A DNA stretch of 64,000 nt from contig JBAIAA010000074.1 of assembly GCA_037893245.1 (NCBI GenBank), positions 1,860,001 to 1,924,000 on the forward strand. Reading direction: 5' to 3'. The translations under genes and the position numbers were made by a program. Below the pieces are notes generated by a model, which was not told where the DNA came from, made no database searches, and worked only from the letters and a program-made list of their open reading frames with translations. The stretch is from Crossaster papposus (lineage: Eukaryota; Echinodermata; Asteroidea; Velatida; Solasteridae). Positions 58,001 through 64,000 of this stretch are shown one piece after another (the first letter of the stretch is position 1; every line of letters begins with the position of its first letter).

Positions 58001-61000
58001 TTGATAGCTTTTTCTTTTCTTTTTTTTTTCTCTGCAGAGGACGGGGAAGAAGATACCGGCATTCTTCCTCCGTGCAATAAAAAAGCACAGATTTTAAAAG
58101 ATGTCTACAACCTCAACGACAGTATCCTTTGCCAGTGACAATTAACGACAATCTTTTAGGGTAGAAAAAACATTAATTAACCAATGTTAGCAAAACTAAT
58201 CTTAGTTATATTCGTCAATTGGAAAAAAGACTGCATTTGTTACTTGAACGAATTCTAAAGGTAAAGTCAAAGTAAGTGTGATTTGTAACCAGTTCGCGCC
58301 AGATGACGTATATAAATGCAAAGTTTTCCCGATATTCAAAACGGATGACGCATAAACATGCCACGAGCAAGGCCGGAAATGTCTGTCAGCAGCGAGCAAG
58401 GCCGGAAATGCGTGGGTGTGCTTCCCGGTACTGGCAGGCCTGAACCTCTTCGGATCAAGTTTCGTTAAAAATAATCTTGCGCGTCGGCTCAGTGATGTTA
58501 AAATAATCCCGGCGCAAACTGGTTAAAGGTAGCAATCGATATACACCATTTGCTTTTGCTGTAATTTTTAAAAATGGACGGGTTTTATTTTATAGGAAAT
58601 ATTGTGATGCTGACCTGTTTAAAGTTTTGTGTTCATAGAAGCTGAGAATAAAAACCAAGAAAAAAGTGCTGTTCTTGCAGTCTGGTTTCTTGACTTCCTT
58701 CAGACGAATTCAATCAAATGGGGGCAGTGTTTTGAAAAATAAGTTAAAAAACTGATACAAAATTCCATCACATTAGATGTCGTGATTTCACAGGATTCTT
58801 GAGACTGTTAATCACTTACAGTCAAGTAAGGTATTTCATGATAATTTATCATTTTTATTTTTTCTTGTTTGCAAATGGTGTATACTCCTTTAACATGATC
58901 TTCAGAGCCCTCCGAACAAAATTTTAAGATAAAAACAAAATCAGTGTTTAATTGTGACCTGTCATCACAAAATGAGCGTAAAGTCGCACGGAGTGATTTT
59001 CCAGTAGGATCAGATAAAAACAAAATTAGTTTTTGAGACAATTTTGACTATGCCTTTCTTTGCCTTTCACACAATTTCTCGCAAGAAATGCCCGTTTTCT
59101 CATAATTTCTGTATTAAGACTCCAGACTAAAAAATAAAAATAAAAACAATATTGAGTATCAAATCTCCAAGTGTTATATACATTGGAAAGCTCTCTTTCC
59201 ACAGAATTTAGAAATACCCATATCTCAATTTTTGATTTTGCCGACTTTACGCTCATTTTGTGATGACAGGTCACATATGATATATTTGATTTGTATATTT
59301 CCGGTCATTCCCGCCAGACAGCAGTTGGCCGCAGTTCTAACCATTTTTATTACCAGTTATAAGTATATGTGTTGATTTCTTTACCTTTTTACGTCAGTCA
59401 TTTCACCGGTGTGTATGGAGATGCTGAGAGAGATAGTTGATACCAACGCGTTTCTGGAAGCTACGAAGGAACAGATTACAGAGTGGAGAACAGAGGAAAA
59501 GTATGCGTGAATCACCAAATCCTGCTTGTAAATTACAGTTTTAGTTGAAGTAAAATTATTTCATAAACCTCAATTTTTTTTTTGAAACCAAAAAAGATGC
59601 ATAAAAACAATACATTATTAACCCTAACGTCACCAAATACTATAAAATACTACTTAAATAAACTGCAGTTTGCAGTACTCTTACTATACTGGACTTAGTC
59701 TTCTCCAAAACCGAGCTGTTCATCTGTTCTGGGGCGCGCCGTCCGTCTATCTGGGCTTATTGAGGGCACCCCTTAAAGATGGACTACAACGAAAACTCGC
59801 ACATTAAATTTATTATCGGACCTTGTTTATGTTGTGTTCAGGTAACACTTTATTGTTACGGTCATGTTTTTCTCTAAATAATTTTGTTGCAATTTGACCA
59901 AAAAAATTAGACCTCGATTCTTCGATTTTGAAATTTCCCGCCCTGTACTGGTTCCCGGCAAAGATCCACTGAAAACCACAATGAAATCCACGATATAGTA
60001 CCAGCGGACTTGTAAACCAGCGAAAAGTGATGACGTACTACCCATGAGCAACCGAGAGTAAACAAAAGACGCCATGTTATTCCGCATTGCATTGTACGGT
60101 AAAAATGCACGCACACGATCGACCCGAGTAAATCGTCATGGGTAGTACGTCACACACAAAGTATGAATTATTCATGAGTTAAGGGCTTTTGCTGAAACTA
60201 AGTTTTTCTGGGTCGTAGACACCGATCAATTTTGTGGTTTTTTTGCATGAAGGAACAAGTTTTATTGAATACTAATGATATATTAGTAATCATTATACAT
60301 TTCTCGAACAAAAACAGCAACACAGCCTTTATCATTATTCCGTTGTAGTCCATCTTTAATTATTGCCAGATTCGTTTCCCAGCACGGTCTTGACGCAAGG
60401 GTAACGTGAACCCGTAAAATTTCGAGGACATTCCAAGCATAGCTCTAATAGCTACTTGACTTCGCATTCGCGTTGAGTCGTTTTCGTTCAATGCAGTGTA
60501 CAATTATTATACACGCTGTGTGTTTCCCATAAATTGCACACGGCACCATTGCACAAATGTGGTTTCTTACACGTTCGCAAAAGGCGAACAATTTTCGGGT
60601 GTATCATAGTGCCATGGCAGCCGAAAAGTCTTTGCCTTTTGCAGAAGTGTAAGAAACCACATTTGTGCAATTGTGCTGTGTGCAATTTATGGGAAACACA
60701 CAGCGTGTATAATAATCGTACACTAAAACGACTCAACGCGCATGCAGAGGCGAGTAGCTATTACAGCTATGCTTGGAATGTCCTCGGAATTTTACGGGTT
60801 CACGTGACCCTTGCGTCAAGACCATGCTGGAAAACAAATTTGGTCATAATTAAAGGCGTCCTCAATAAGCCCAGATAGACGGGCGCCGCGCCCCGAAACA
60901 GATGAACAGCTCGGTCTTGGAGCAAGACTACACTGGACTATGAGAATTTAGTAGTATTTTGTAGTACTGTGTACTGTACCCAAAATGAATGTAGAAGACG

Positions 61001-64000
61001 TTAGGGTTAACGAGTGGTTACAGTTCACTTTGATTTTCATTAAGGTTGGTGGAAAATAATGTTTAAAAAAAGTTTGCATTTTCACTCTTATATTTTATAA
61101 CTCCTCCAGCTAAAAATGGATCGTTTGTTTTTGTTATCCAGGTACTGTGACTACATCCTGGGTCATCTTGAGAAACTTCCAAAAAAGGCGAAATCTAGAC
61201 AACAAAGAGTGTGTATCTTAGTATACATGCACTACCTACGCAGGATGTATTCCATGAATTATAAGGACATCAGCGCTAAAAAAGGTAAATGTAGTCAGGG
61301 GACAAGACTTGCTCCTACCAATTGGCCATATTTTATTCTAATGGGGAACCTTTACAACACCACTGAGGGGTGCACATAGATGTCAATCCCGCGTTATTGA
61401 TGTGAGTTTGCAGGTTGTTAAACATGTTAATTAAAGATTACATTTTTACAATGCTACTTTGATAAATATGGGTATTTGTACTGTTTGTATTCAAAATATA
61501 GTGTCAGTATCATTTATAAGTCATAAGTAACAGTGGATAAACTTTAACCTTGACCCTCCACGGTATTTTGGCTAGAAACCCTTCCAGATGCAGCAATCTG
61601 TATCATTTGTTAAAGTGACAAGCCTGCCCTGTGCAGCAAAATCCATCCAAGTCAAAAGTATCAAGGCCAAACTGCTTCAGAGTCTGTGGTCACCCAAAGC
61701 AGCAGGATCCATTTCTGGCATTGTTCAATAATATGCGGTGCTTATATAGCGCTTTATCACCAACACTATCAAATCGCTTAATATTATTACCCCGGTCATT
61801 GGGCCCATGAAACATTCCAAATACCATCTCATCAGCTCCCTGTGGAGTACACATACAAAAAAAGTTGAGATGTGAAATATTTAGTCTTACGGTCAAAAAT
61901 GATACTTTCGAGCTTGTATTGTAATTTAAAGCCAAATAAGTGTTTTTTTCACCCCAAATCCCATACCGGTACCGTTGGTGCAAATTCCACTAAACTGGAC
62001 ACCAGATGTCGGAACAAGCCTTCGAGTCAAATAAAGGAAACAAGTTGACGTGTAAAATGTTTAGTCTTACGGGCAAAAATGATACTTTCGAGCTTGTATT
62101 GTAATTTAAAGCCAAATAAGTTTTTATATAAGGGTTTTTTTATGGCTCAATTAAAATAAGTAAACTATTTTGACACATTAAAATATAGTTGCCAAAGTTA
62201 AATTGAATCTACATGTATAAGCCTCTGGTATGAAAAATACAGTATTTATCGAAGGGGATCTTTTTTTCAGTAGACCACTGAGTAAACAGGGCGACAATTC
62301 ATTGTTTTTATGATTAAATATTCTTTCTGTACAATTTTCAGTAAATTGGATTTAATTAGGAGTGCCTCTTTTTTTCCCGAGTTGACACAGATCTACCGGT
62401 AATTTAACACAAAAAGACCACTGAATTTTGTGAGACCAGCAATAATTGCTACACTGATAATCTCAATTCCAGAACGCTAAATTAATTATGGGAATATTTT
62501 AGACGAGTATTTCATCTCCATTCCCAATGTGCATTTGGATCATCATTCCAGATGCACATTTGAAGTAAATGTTAAAATTGGTGTGAGCCTAAACCGGCAG
62601 TCATTGTAATATTTGTTTGCAAAGTTTTGCTTTACTTATTAGCCTTCACTCGAGTCGAGTCATTCTGAGGGATTCGAGTAAAAACAAGCCAATGACAATT
62701 TTCCAACAATTTTGTTATAACAATTTTACCTCGTGTTTTGAGGAGTACGTCTTCAGTATGTCCCCATTAACTTGACTAATGACTTACATTTGAGGTTTAC
62801 ACCTGTTTTGCTTCCTTTGACACTTGAGGTGTGGGCTAGCTACAGAAAAAAGTGTGAAAGAACCAGTCCCCTTACACCAAAACAAGACAAGATAATCTGA
62901 TCTCTCTACAGTAGGAACAGGGCCGTTTAGGCACTGATGCTGATAGCTGAATGCATCAAAATGTACAATGTATCAGACGTCCACCTGATGCACCGTGCTG
63001 CATCTGGCAGGGTTGGGATTAAACAACTTAGGAATACTTTGGACAAAGTTCATTTGAATACCTTGTGAATCGAGCTGGCACTTGTAGACTTGTGTTAGAC
63101 TTGCCAAGGATGGACTTGCCAATAGAAGAGGATTTCATTCAAAAATAATGTAGAGCAAACATTTCATTGTAGAAGAAGTGTGCTTATAAAATGTGAAATG
63201 CTTCCCGAATGAAAGTTTGCTATTTTTAAATCAATTTTAAATGATTTTTTTTTTTCATTTTTGAAGTGGTAGTTGCAGAGGACTTACCAGATGCTTTTAA
63301 TCTACATCTCTTGGATACCTTTACCCAGGTGTCGGCTTCTGTGGATGGGGTCAGAACGCAGAGGTTAGTGTCAAGAGCCGCGTTCGCATTGGACTTAATA
63401 TTGTCAAAAGTTACCGTACGTGATTGTCAAAGTTCACGGTGTTAAATCCTCCGCTAGAAGCTTGGGCCTGTAGATCTTACTGTTGCCCTCCGGAGGGTAA
63501 AATGGACAATTTGACAATGTTACCCTCTGTCCGCATTGGATTTAATTTGGTCAAAGTTGACAACAGTCTCCGTAGGTTTTACCAAAAAAAGTCCAATGCG
63601 AACGCGGCTAAGTACAGTTTCAGTCCATCTCATAACAAATTATTTTGTCCTGCCACAAAAATGTAATCTTCCGAGATAGAAGTTAACAAATATATCTAAG
63701 CCCAGTTTCTTTTCGTGCCTTTTGTTCGTTTCTGATAATAACGCCGTGCAAAAAAAAAAAAATTAAAGTTTAAACGCTTTATAGCTCTAGTTTATCTTAT
63801 AACCACACGTCTTTAGCTTTGGTCAGTTCAAGCGATGCACCCACAGAAATCTCTCAAATTGCAATTCACATCTTGCTTCTTTATTTTCTCAGATCTTTCC
63901 CCAAGAAACTGAAGGAGAAGGTGCTCGTTCACATGCTCACCCTGGCACTTCTTATAGACGACTTCAAGACGGACTTGCTCAGCCTTCAGAAAGGACTCAC
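46024..64000 (+). CDS. POLR1E: POLR1E, RNA polymerase I subunit PAF53/Rpa49 type, 3' end beyond the window
   Basis: This is the TFIIF-like subunit of nucleolar RNA polymerase I; it pairs with POLR1G-type proteins and helps initiation and elongation on rDNA. Coding segments: 46024-46075, 53176-53300, 54133-54209, 54607-54757, 56924-57071, 58038-58121, 59398-59500, 61142-61284, 63267-63363, 63893-64000. They sum to 1088 nt in one frame (362 residues plus two bases). Recognisable blocks run in family order: the N-terminal dimerisation region (DGLILANFTHGRLN, YKHKDQGDQRRKSQRIL, YLVGVLDKKRGKMKVFDA), a linker with EAFGSSRKQRALESR, the LPPCN motif, and the start of the C-terminal tandem winged-helix part (KVLVHMLTLALLIDDF). 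Vertebrate forms are about 420-480 residues, so roughly 60-120 C-terminal residues are probably missing. Intron 1 is 7.1 kb because a LINE-bearing composite lies in it. The C-terminal half is more diverged than the N-terminal half. Confidence 0.88.
46480..46796 (-). repeat. GAAAAA-type tail microsatellite of the LINE
   Basis: On the plus strand this is a T-rich tract with TTTTTTC units (most regular 46675-46750) and TTTTTTGA near the LINE body. It reads as an expanded A-rich LINE tail. Long Phe/Leu/Ser-rich open frames over it are not genes. Confidence 0.85.
47172..50924 (-). CDS. LINE ORF2, endonuclease, reverse transcriptase and RNase H
   Basis: The 1250-residue polyprotein is a complete retrotransposition enzyme. 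The apurinic-type endonuclease spans about 1-230 (WNAQSLIAHG, VQETWL, GDFNSHNPLWG, SDHHPI). The reverse transcriptase (about 470-760) shows PGKDNI, SYRPIALTS, VFLDLEKAYDMVW, IPQGSVISPILF and the catalytic YADD near residue 680. RNase H (about 965-1100) has IYTDGSLNP, EASIFTAELFAILLA, SDCLSAIQA and WIPGHCGIYGNEKVDQIAK. A C-terminal CCHC-like motif (CETCNTYDNVEHFLTTC) closes it. The ATG lies just after the ORF1 stop, implying re-initiation. No frameshift or stop breaks it, and all catalytic signatures I can check are present. Confidence 0.93.
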   Translation of the reverse strand: MNIILMVFIIQWNAQSLIAHGNELKHAINNWDSKPDIICVQETWLKEGKNFNLPGYNIFRNDRKPEHKNTGGGCAIFTRKNLTVNNIIDKQSPIQYQIIDIYISDKSKLKIINAYNPCITLKEENFIDIENHIGKNTIICGDFNSHNPLWGSKKMDTNGHVIENFIDKHHLVCINNGDGTRINTSNGTITCIDITLTTSDIAANYNWNILDDTWGSDHHPIIFESNKKCLHTPRKHIPHWSIKKANWDTFQTACDSFITEPNITTCCSAEETYNIYINQLTEAINCSIPQTTTTKIYKRKPTTWWNDDCKRAIKNRKEALRTLKKNRHPQDLIHYKYTCAIARKTIKVAKREDWKNFCNTLNYQTPSKKIWDKIHRINNTHTKTNISTLTDNNQDFITDKEKANLLASSFASISSDQNYSDSFLEVKQNAEDNFSHSEENDNIINDPFNISELDEAINSAKCTSPGKDNICNNIIKHIPLKARGFLLIIFNIIWKTSQCPSTWKEAILVPILKPGKSPSDPKSYRPIALTSTFCKIMERMVNNRLIWHLEKHNLLSTHQSGFRKGRSTKDHIINLESNINKAFANKESTLAVFLDLEKAYDMVWPKGIIIKLHSLGIYGCITKWIDDFLTNRKIQVNINGTYSDSHNVNIGIPQGSVISPILFNIAINGLSEVINGINISQYADDIVIWKSNRNINFINIKIQQNLNDISAWCDRWGFKISILKTFATLFTQKRNASCKLQINNTDIKFQTSIKFLGIIFDNKLNWKDHINYIVNRCKSKLNILRCVSGKDWGADCCILFQLYKTLIKPILDYGCEAFNSAAMEHKQKLDSIQYQALRICSGALYGTSCQKLQVECGEPPLCFRRSFLCNLYNIKLNMHNSHPNKYVQTDCWQKHYFAEKWKNSLHHTPFEARSSQPHFNIFPLHNPFPYWHYTKPDISAEIFNRIKHISNINEKGIIAAETIHTQWGNSLHIYTDGSLNPTTNTVGCGIYIPQFSYSKSIKLNNEASIFTAELFAILLAVEWIEDVQPMHTCIFSDCLSAIQAISHPIPSNKIVCDIRHTLISIQNQANRVTFEWIPGHCGIYGNEKVDQIAKKATRKTNIDYKLPLTITEAKHHLKDHLKQTWQMEWNNSKDSTLKNIQPTISTHLNSWDLPRWQEIKIHRLRLDTCKNLNSFFKKIGKHPDGLCETCNTYDNVEHFLTTCKKFEHNRQILKKSLKFTSDQMTLKNLLNSKHSILHTLNFIKETNSDI
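50927..52498 (-). CDS. LINE ORF1, gag-like nucleic-acid-binding protein
   Basis: The 523-residue product has an acidic start (MADDSEEEDMSWD), a basic serine-rich region, then a domain of the pre-CCHC type found in jockey/I ORF1 proteins (about 95-250). Three zinc knuckles follow; the first is CFNCQRLGHTATNC near residue 254, then CVRCSRNHTYEEC and CSRCGGNHSSAYGGC. The C-terminal third is low-complexity, rich in Gln, Thr and Lys. It should coat the LINE RNA. It ends in TAA, two bases before the ORF2 ATG. Confidence 0.88.
   Translation of the reverse strand: MADDSEEEDMSWDLLSQQQLFQTRNRQQYDQPRSTLDKLMSQAQEDKDMNADENDSQVSVKATNKRKTQSQSDNSSDSDNSSYRQQKRRNTYSTQGNPTIVIINSPDVKLAQINPLKIAKALNAIGSDIIKNVTKTNQGGISVKCYTPGQANKLRKISNLGKWSVTTDYAKSEIQSKGVISGVPLELTEQDIIKECKKAGVIEVRRLTFRRNGQTGKSLSVCLTFNTPHLPQSIKFGYQHFDIKQYIPPVIRCFNCQRLGHTATNCRSNTRCVRCSRNHTYEECDQKDQVKCSRCGGNHSSAYGGCNTMKHEKKIQEVRVTYNISYAEAAKSISTNITVHAEKPRDTYTPTITPKQTQIWPERRNWTIPQTPQVVNDVPVQRKQNMSSANKISVDASTQTDQIPVACQTEPTSTYLQPDKSLIELLIGTLQIWETTKKKENRESEIKTLVEHLYHQLTRTHNIKEKQSRHNDSSQSPDKPVRQPRSSQSKTKPNEPTTENSQTETPKTNQKTSNRPKEGNNQT
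52975..53124. mobile_element. TTAA-flanked element T5, 150 bp
   Basis: TTAACCCTAACCCTGCC at the left and GGAGGGTTAGGGTTAA at the right. The interior matches elements T1 and T8 inverted (TCTGGCAGGGTTTCTAGCC). It lies 51 bp upstream of POLR1E exon 2. Confidence 0.8.
53176..53300 (+). CDS. POLR1E: POLR1E coding exon 2
   Basis: This exon encodes residues 18-59, with FTFYKHKD and RRKSQRIL. The acceptor is CCTACAG|CT. The donor ACTT|GTCAGT lacks the usual A at +3 but is the only junction that keeps the frame with exon 3. Confidence 0.8.
53817..54060. mobile_element. Family B foldback MITE
   Basis: GGGGCCAATTTCATAGAGC at the left and GCTCTATGAAATTGGCCCC at the right. It is the best-preserved copy of the family and lies in POLR1E intron 2. 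Confidence 0.85.
54133..54209 (+). CDS. POLR1E: POLR1E coding exon 3
   Basis: This exon encodes residues 60-84, VAESNSMNYVGQNYG and onward, equivalent to AAETDRLSYVGNNFG in vertebrates. The acceptor is TTATAG|GTT and the donor is GCAA|GTAAGT. Confidence 0.82.
54607..54757 (+). CDS. POLR1E: POLR1E coding exon 4
   Basis: This exon encodes residues 85-135, with YLVGVLDKKRGKMKVFDAQ then PWF. It is the best-conserved part of the dimerisation domain. The acceptor is TTCTGCAG|A and the donor is AAG|GTATGC. Confidence 0.88.
55279..55525. mobile_element. Family D MITE, degraded
   Basis: AACCAGTTCGTGTCAGAGGA at the left. The internal TGCCTGGGCCCG unit is duplicated. The right end is poorly preserved. 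Confidence 0.5.
55838..56554 (-). mobile_element. piggyBac-like transposon remnant
   Basis: TTAA flanks both sides (55834-55837, 56555-56558). The inverted termini are CCCTTTCAATACCGC and CTCTATCAATACCAATG. Two identical palindromes GTCGAGTAAACTCGAC lie just inside the right end (56478-56493, 56523-56538). An N-terminal transposase fragment on the minus strand starts about 230 bp from that end. The rest of the transposase is missing. Confidence 0.65.
56188..56325 (-). pseudogene. piggyBac-type transposase N-terminal fragment with stop
   Basis: It begins MADRNAEILA, meets an in-frame TAG, and continues LFADSDSDIDLESSEEE and a Ser/Glu-rich stretch to a second stop at 56190-56188. Acidic DSDSD N-termini are typical of piggyBac-like transposases. 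The catalytic DDD region is absent. Confidence 0.55.
56555..56825. mobile_element. Family D MITE
   Basis: TTAACCAGTTCGCACCGGG at the left and CGGGGCGAACTGGTTAA at the right. CATTTCCGGCCTTGCTCG is duplicated inside. It abuts the piggyBac-like remnant through a shared TTAA and ends about 100 bp before POLR1E exon 5. Confidence 0.82.
56924..57071 (+). CDS. POLR1E: POLR1E coding exon 5
   Basis: This exon encodes residues 136-184, a basic helical linker beginning NDRLTEAFGSSRKQRALESR. The donor is GCAA|GTAAGT, and a MITE starts 17 bp past it. Confidence 0.87.
57088..57482. mobile_element. MITE, family E, complete copy in POLR1E intron 5
   Basis: It begins TTAAAGGGATCGTATACG and ends with the inverse CGTAAACGATCCCTTTAA. 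The left end is 17 bp past the exon 5 splice donor. Confidence 0.75.
58038..58121 (+). CDS. POLR1E: POLR1E coding exon 6
   Basis: This exon encodes residues 185-212, including GILPPCNKKAQILKDVYNL, corresponding to LYLPPCYDDA and VYKFEDLL of vertebrates. The acceptor is TCTGCAG|AG and the donor is GACA|GTATCC. Confidence 0.87.
58285..58525. mobile_element. Family D MITE
   Basis: TAACCAGTTCGCGCCAG at the left and CCGGCGCAAACTGGTTAA at the right. It runs into a family A-related MITE sharing the TTAA. Confidence 0.82.
58523..58893 (+). mobile_element. Diverged family A MITE
   Basis: TTAAAGGTAGCAATCGATAT at the left and AAATGGTGTATACTCCTTTAA at the right. It keeps the TAGGAAATATTGTGATGCTG-like line of the family but differs in the centre. 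A further degraded relative may lie at 57484-57960. Confidence 0.6.
58954..59274. mobile_element. Family G inverted-repeat element, unoccupied copy
   Basis: GTGACCTGTCATCACAAAAT at the left and its inverse at the right. It contains TCTGTATTAAGACTCCAGAC intact, the empty counterpart of the T3 insertion site. It lies in POLR1E intron 6. Confidence 0.78.
59398..59500 (+). CDS. POLR1E: POLR1E coding exon 7
   Basis: This exon encodes residues 213-246, IISPVCMEMLREIVDTNAF and onward, an acidic helical segment. Identification rests on splice phase and position. The acceptor is TACGTCAG|TC and the donor is GAAAA|GTATGC. Confidence 0.72.
59618..61010. mobile_element. TTAA-flanked element T7 containing nested palindromes
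   Basis: TTAACCCTAACGTC at the left and GACGTTAGGGTTAA at the right, with about 150-bp inverted arms (CTGGGCTTATTGAGG against CCTCAATAAGCCCAG). Inside lie an element with TTAAAGATGGACTACAACG ends (59774-60361) and a large palindrome (60350-60857). No gene inside. Confidence 0.75.
60350..60857. repeat. 500 bp near-perfect palindrome
   Basis: Arms of about 240 bp meet at GCCATGGC (about 60612). GTAAGAAACCACATTTGTGC is mirrored by GCACAAATGTGGTTTCTTAC. Reading either strand gives almost the same short frames, none of which is a convincing gene. Confidence 0.85.
61142..61284 (+). CDS. POLR1E: POLR1E coding exon 8
   Basis: This exon encodes residues 247-294, YCDYILGHLEKLP through ILVYMHYLRRMYSM, matching the vertebrate IEALKSLP and WFLDTLIKFRA region. 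The acceptor is TATCCAG|G and the donor is AAAAG|GTAAAT. Confidence 0.85.
61730..61845 (-). mobile_element. SINE 3' fragment of the GGGCAAG type
   Basis: Minus-strand sequence GTTTCATGGGCCCAATGACC to AGCGCTATATAAGCACCGC matches the 3' part of the copy at 38398-38470. Confidence 0.6.
61860..62120. repeat. Direct repeat of ~65 bp
   Basis: TTTAGTCTTACGGTCAAAAA and TTTCGAGCTTGTATTGTAAT to GCCAAATAAGT (61877-61941) recur at 62060-62121. Confidence 0.7.
63267..63363 (+). CDS. POLR1E: POLR1E coding exon 9
   Basis: This exon encodes residues 295-326, VVAEDLPDAFNLHLLDTFTQ and onward, corresponding to the vertebrate stretch with INTKLLKHFT. The acceptor is TTTGAAG|TG and the donor is AGAG|GTTAGT. Confidence 0.78.
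63893..64000 (+). CDS. POLR1E: POLR1E coding exon 10, cut by the window edge
   Basis: This exon encodes residues 327-362 up to the edge: KKLKEKVLVHMLTLALLIDD and onward. It aligns with the vertebrate MKAKITAYVIILALHIHDF helix of the first winged-helix domain. The acceptor is TTTCTCAG|A. Confidence 0.85.
   Translation, partial: MFPQETEGEGARSHAHPGTSYRRLQDGLAQPSERTH

Larger units (their letters stand above)
61544..63022. mobile_element. TTAA-type element T8, diverged, with a SINE inside
   Basis: The left end TTAACCTTGACCCTCC and GGCTAGAAACCCTTCCAG match elements T1 and T5. The right end CATCTGGCAGGGTTGGGATTAA matches T1. It lies in POLR1E intron 8. Confidence 0.45.

Noticed and set aside
60488-60878. 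Cysteine-rich frames on both strands near 60.5 kb
   Set aside because: The same peptide text appears on both strands because the DNA is a palindrome; no family match.

Overview
The window is a stretch of animal nuclear genome: genes split into many short exons with GT-AG introns, introns packed with transposable elements, and no prokaryotic gene organisation. The two proteins look like bilaterian orthologues, and the repeat landscape (hundreds-of-bases foldback MITEs, tRNA-headed SINEs with ATT tails, RNase H-bearing LINEs) fits a marine invertebrate deuterostome. An echinoderm is my best guess, but no sequence here proves the phylum.

Two genes are arranged head to head. PGM2 (phosphoglucomutase-2/phosphopentomutase) lies on the minus strand, 44606 down to 7163. 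I could assemble all 16 coding exons; every splice phase closes and the product is 603 residues, close to the vertebrate length of about 610. POLR1E (RNA polymerase I subunit, PAF53/Rpa49 type) lies on the plus strand from 46024 and runs off the right edge; ten exons (362 residues plus two bases) are visible. The 1.4 kb between the start codons holds a GC-rich inverted-repeat element and candidate promoter motifs. A possible last exon of an unidentified plus-strand gene lies at 6171-6307. Nothing suggests PGM2 and POLR1E work in one pathway; both are housekeeping genes (ribose/hexose phosphate metabolism and rRNA synthesis).

Layout: 1-7162, PGM2 downstream flank with MITEs, a SINE and a mariner-like palindrome; 7163-44606, PGM2; 44607-46023, shared 5' region; 46024-64000, POLR1E. 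PGM2 introns contain several kinds of mobile DNA: a 2.0 kb foldback element with iterated terminal motifs (10798-12793), a decayed Harbinger transposon (13582-14287), a 3.56 kb element with perfect 52-bp inverted termini (15930-19492), a 5'-truncated CR1/L2-like LINE nested in a MITE (25919-28081), two almost identical 1.93 kb TA-flanked elements (30589-32519 and 35463-37392), and a SINE whose internal 13-bp motif has expanded into a minisatellite of about 39 units (37741-38247). POLR1E intron 1 carries an apparently intact two-ORF RNase H-type LINE (46797-52703).

The most distinctive feature is a set of eight TTAA-flanked elements whose outer ends all read TTAACCCTAAC or a close variant, resembling the telomere repeat. 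Two of them can be checked inside this window against related repeats that lack the insertion. One of these TTAA-flanked units is 6.4 kb long and contains the intact LINE. A decayed piggyBac-like transposon (55838-56554) lies in the same gene. Several elements end within 7-50 bp of splice junctions.

Boundaries, copy relationships and family names were read by eye; no alignment, database search or expression data were available.
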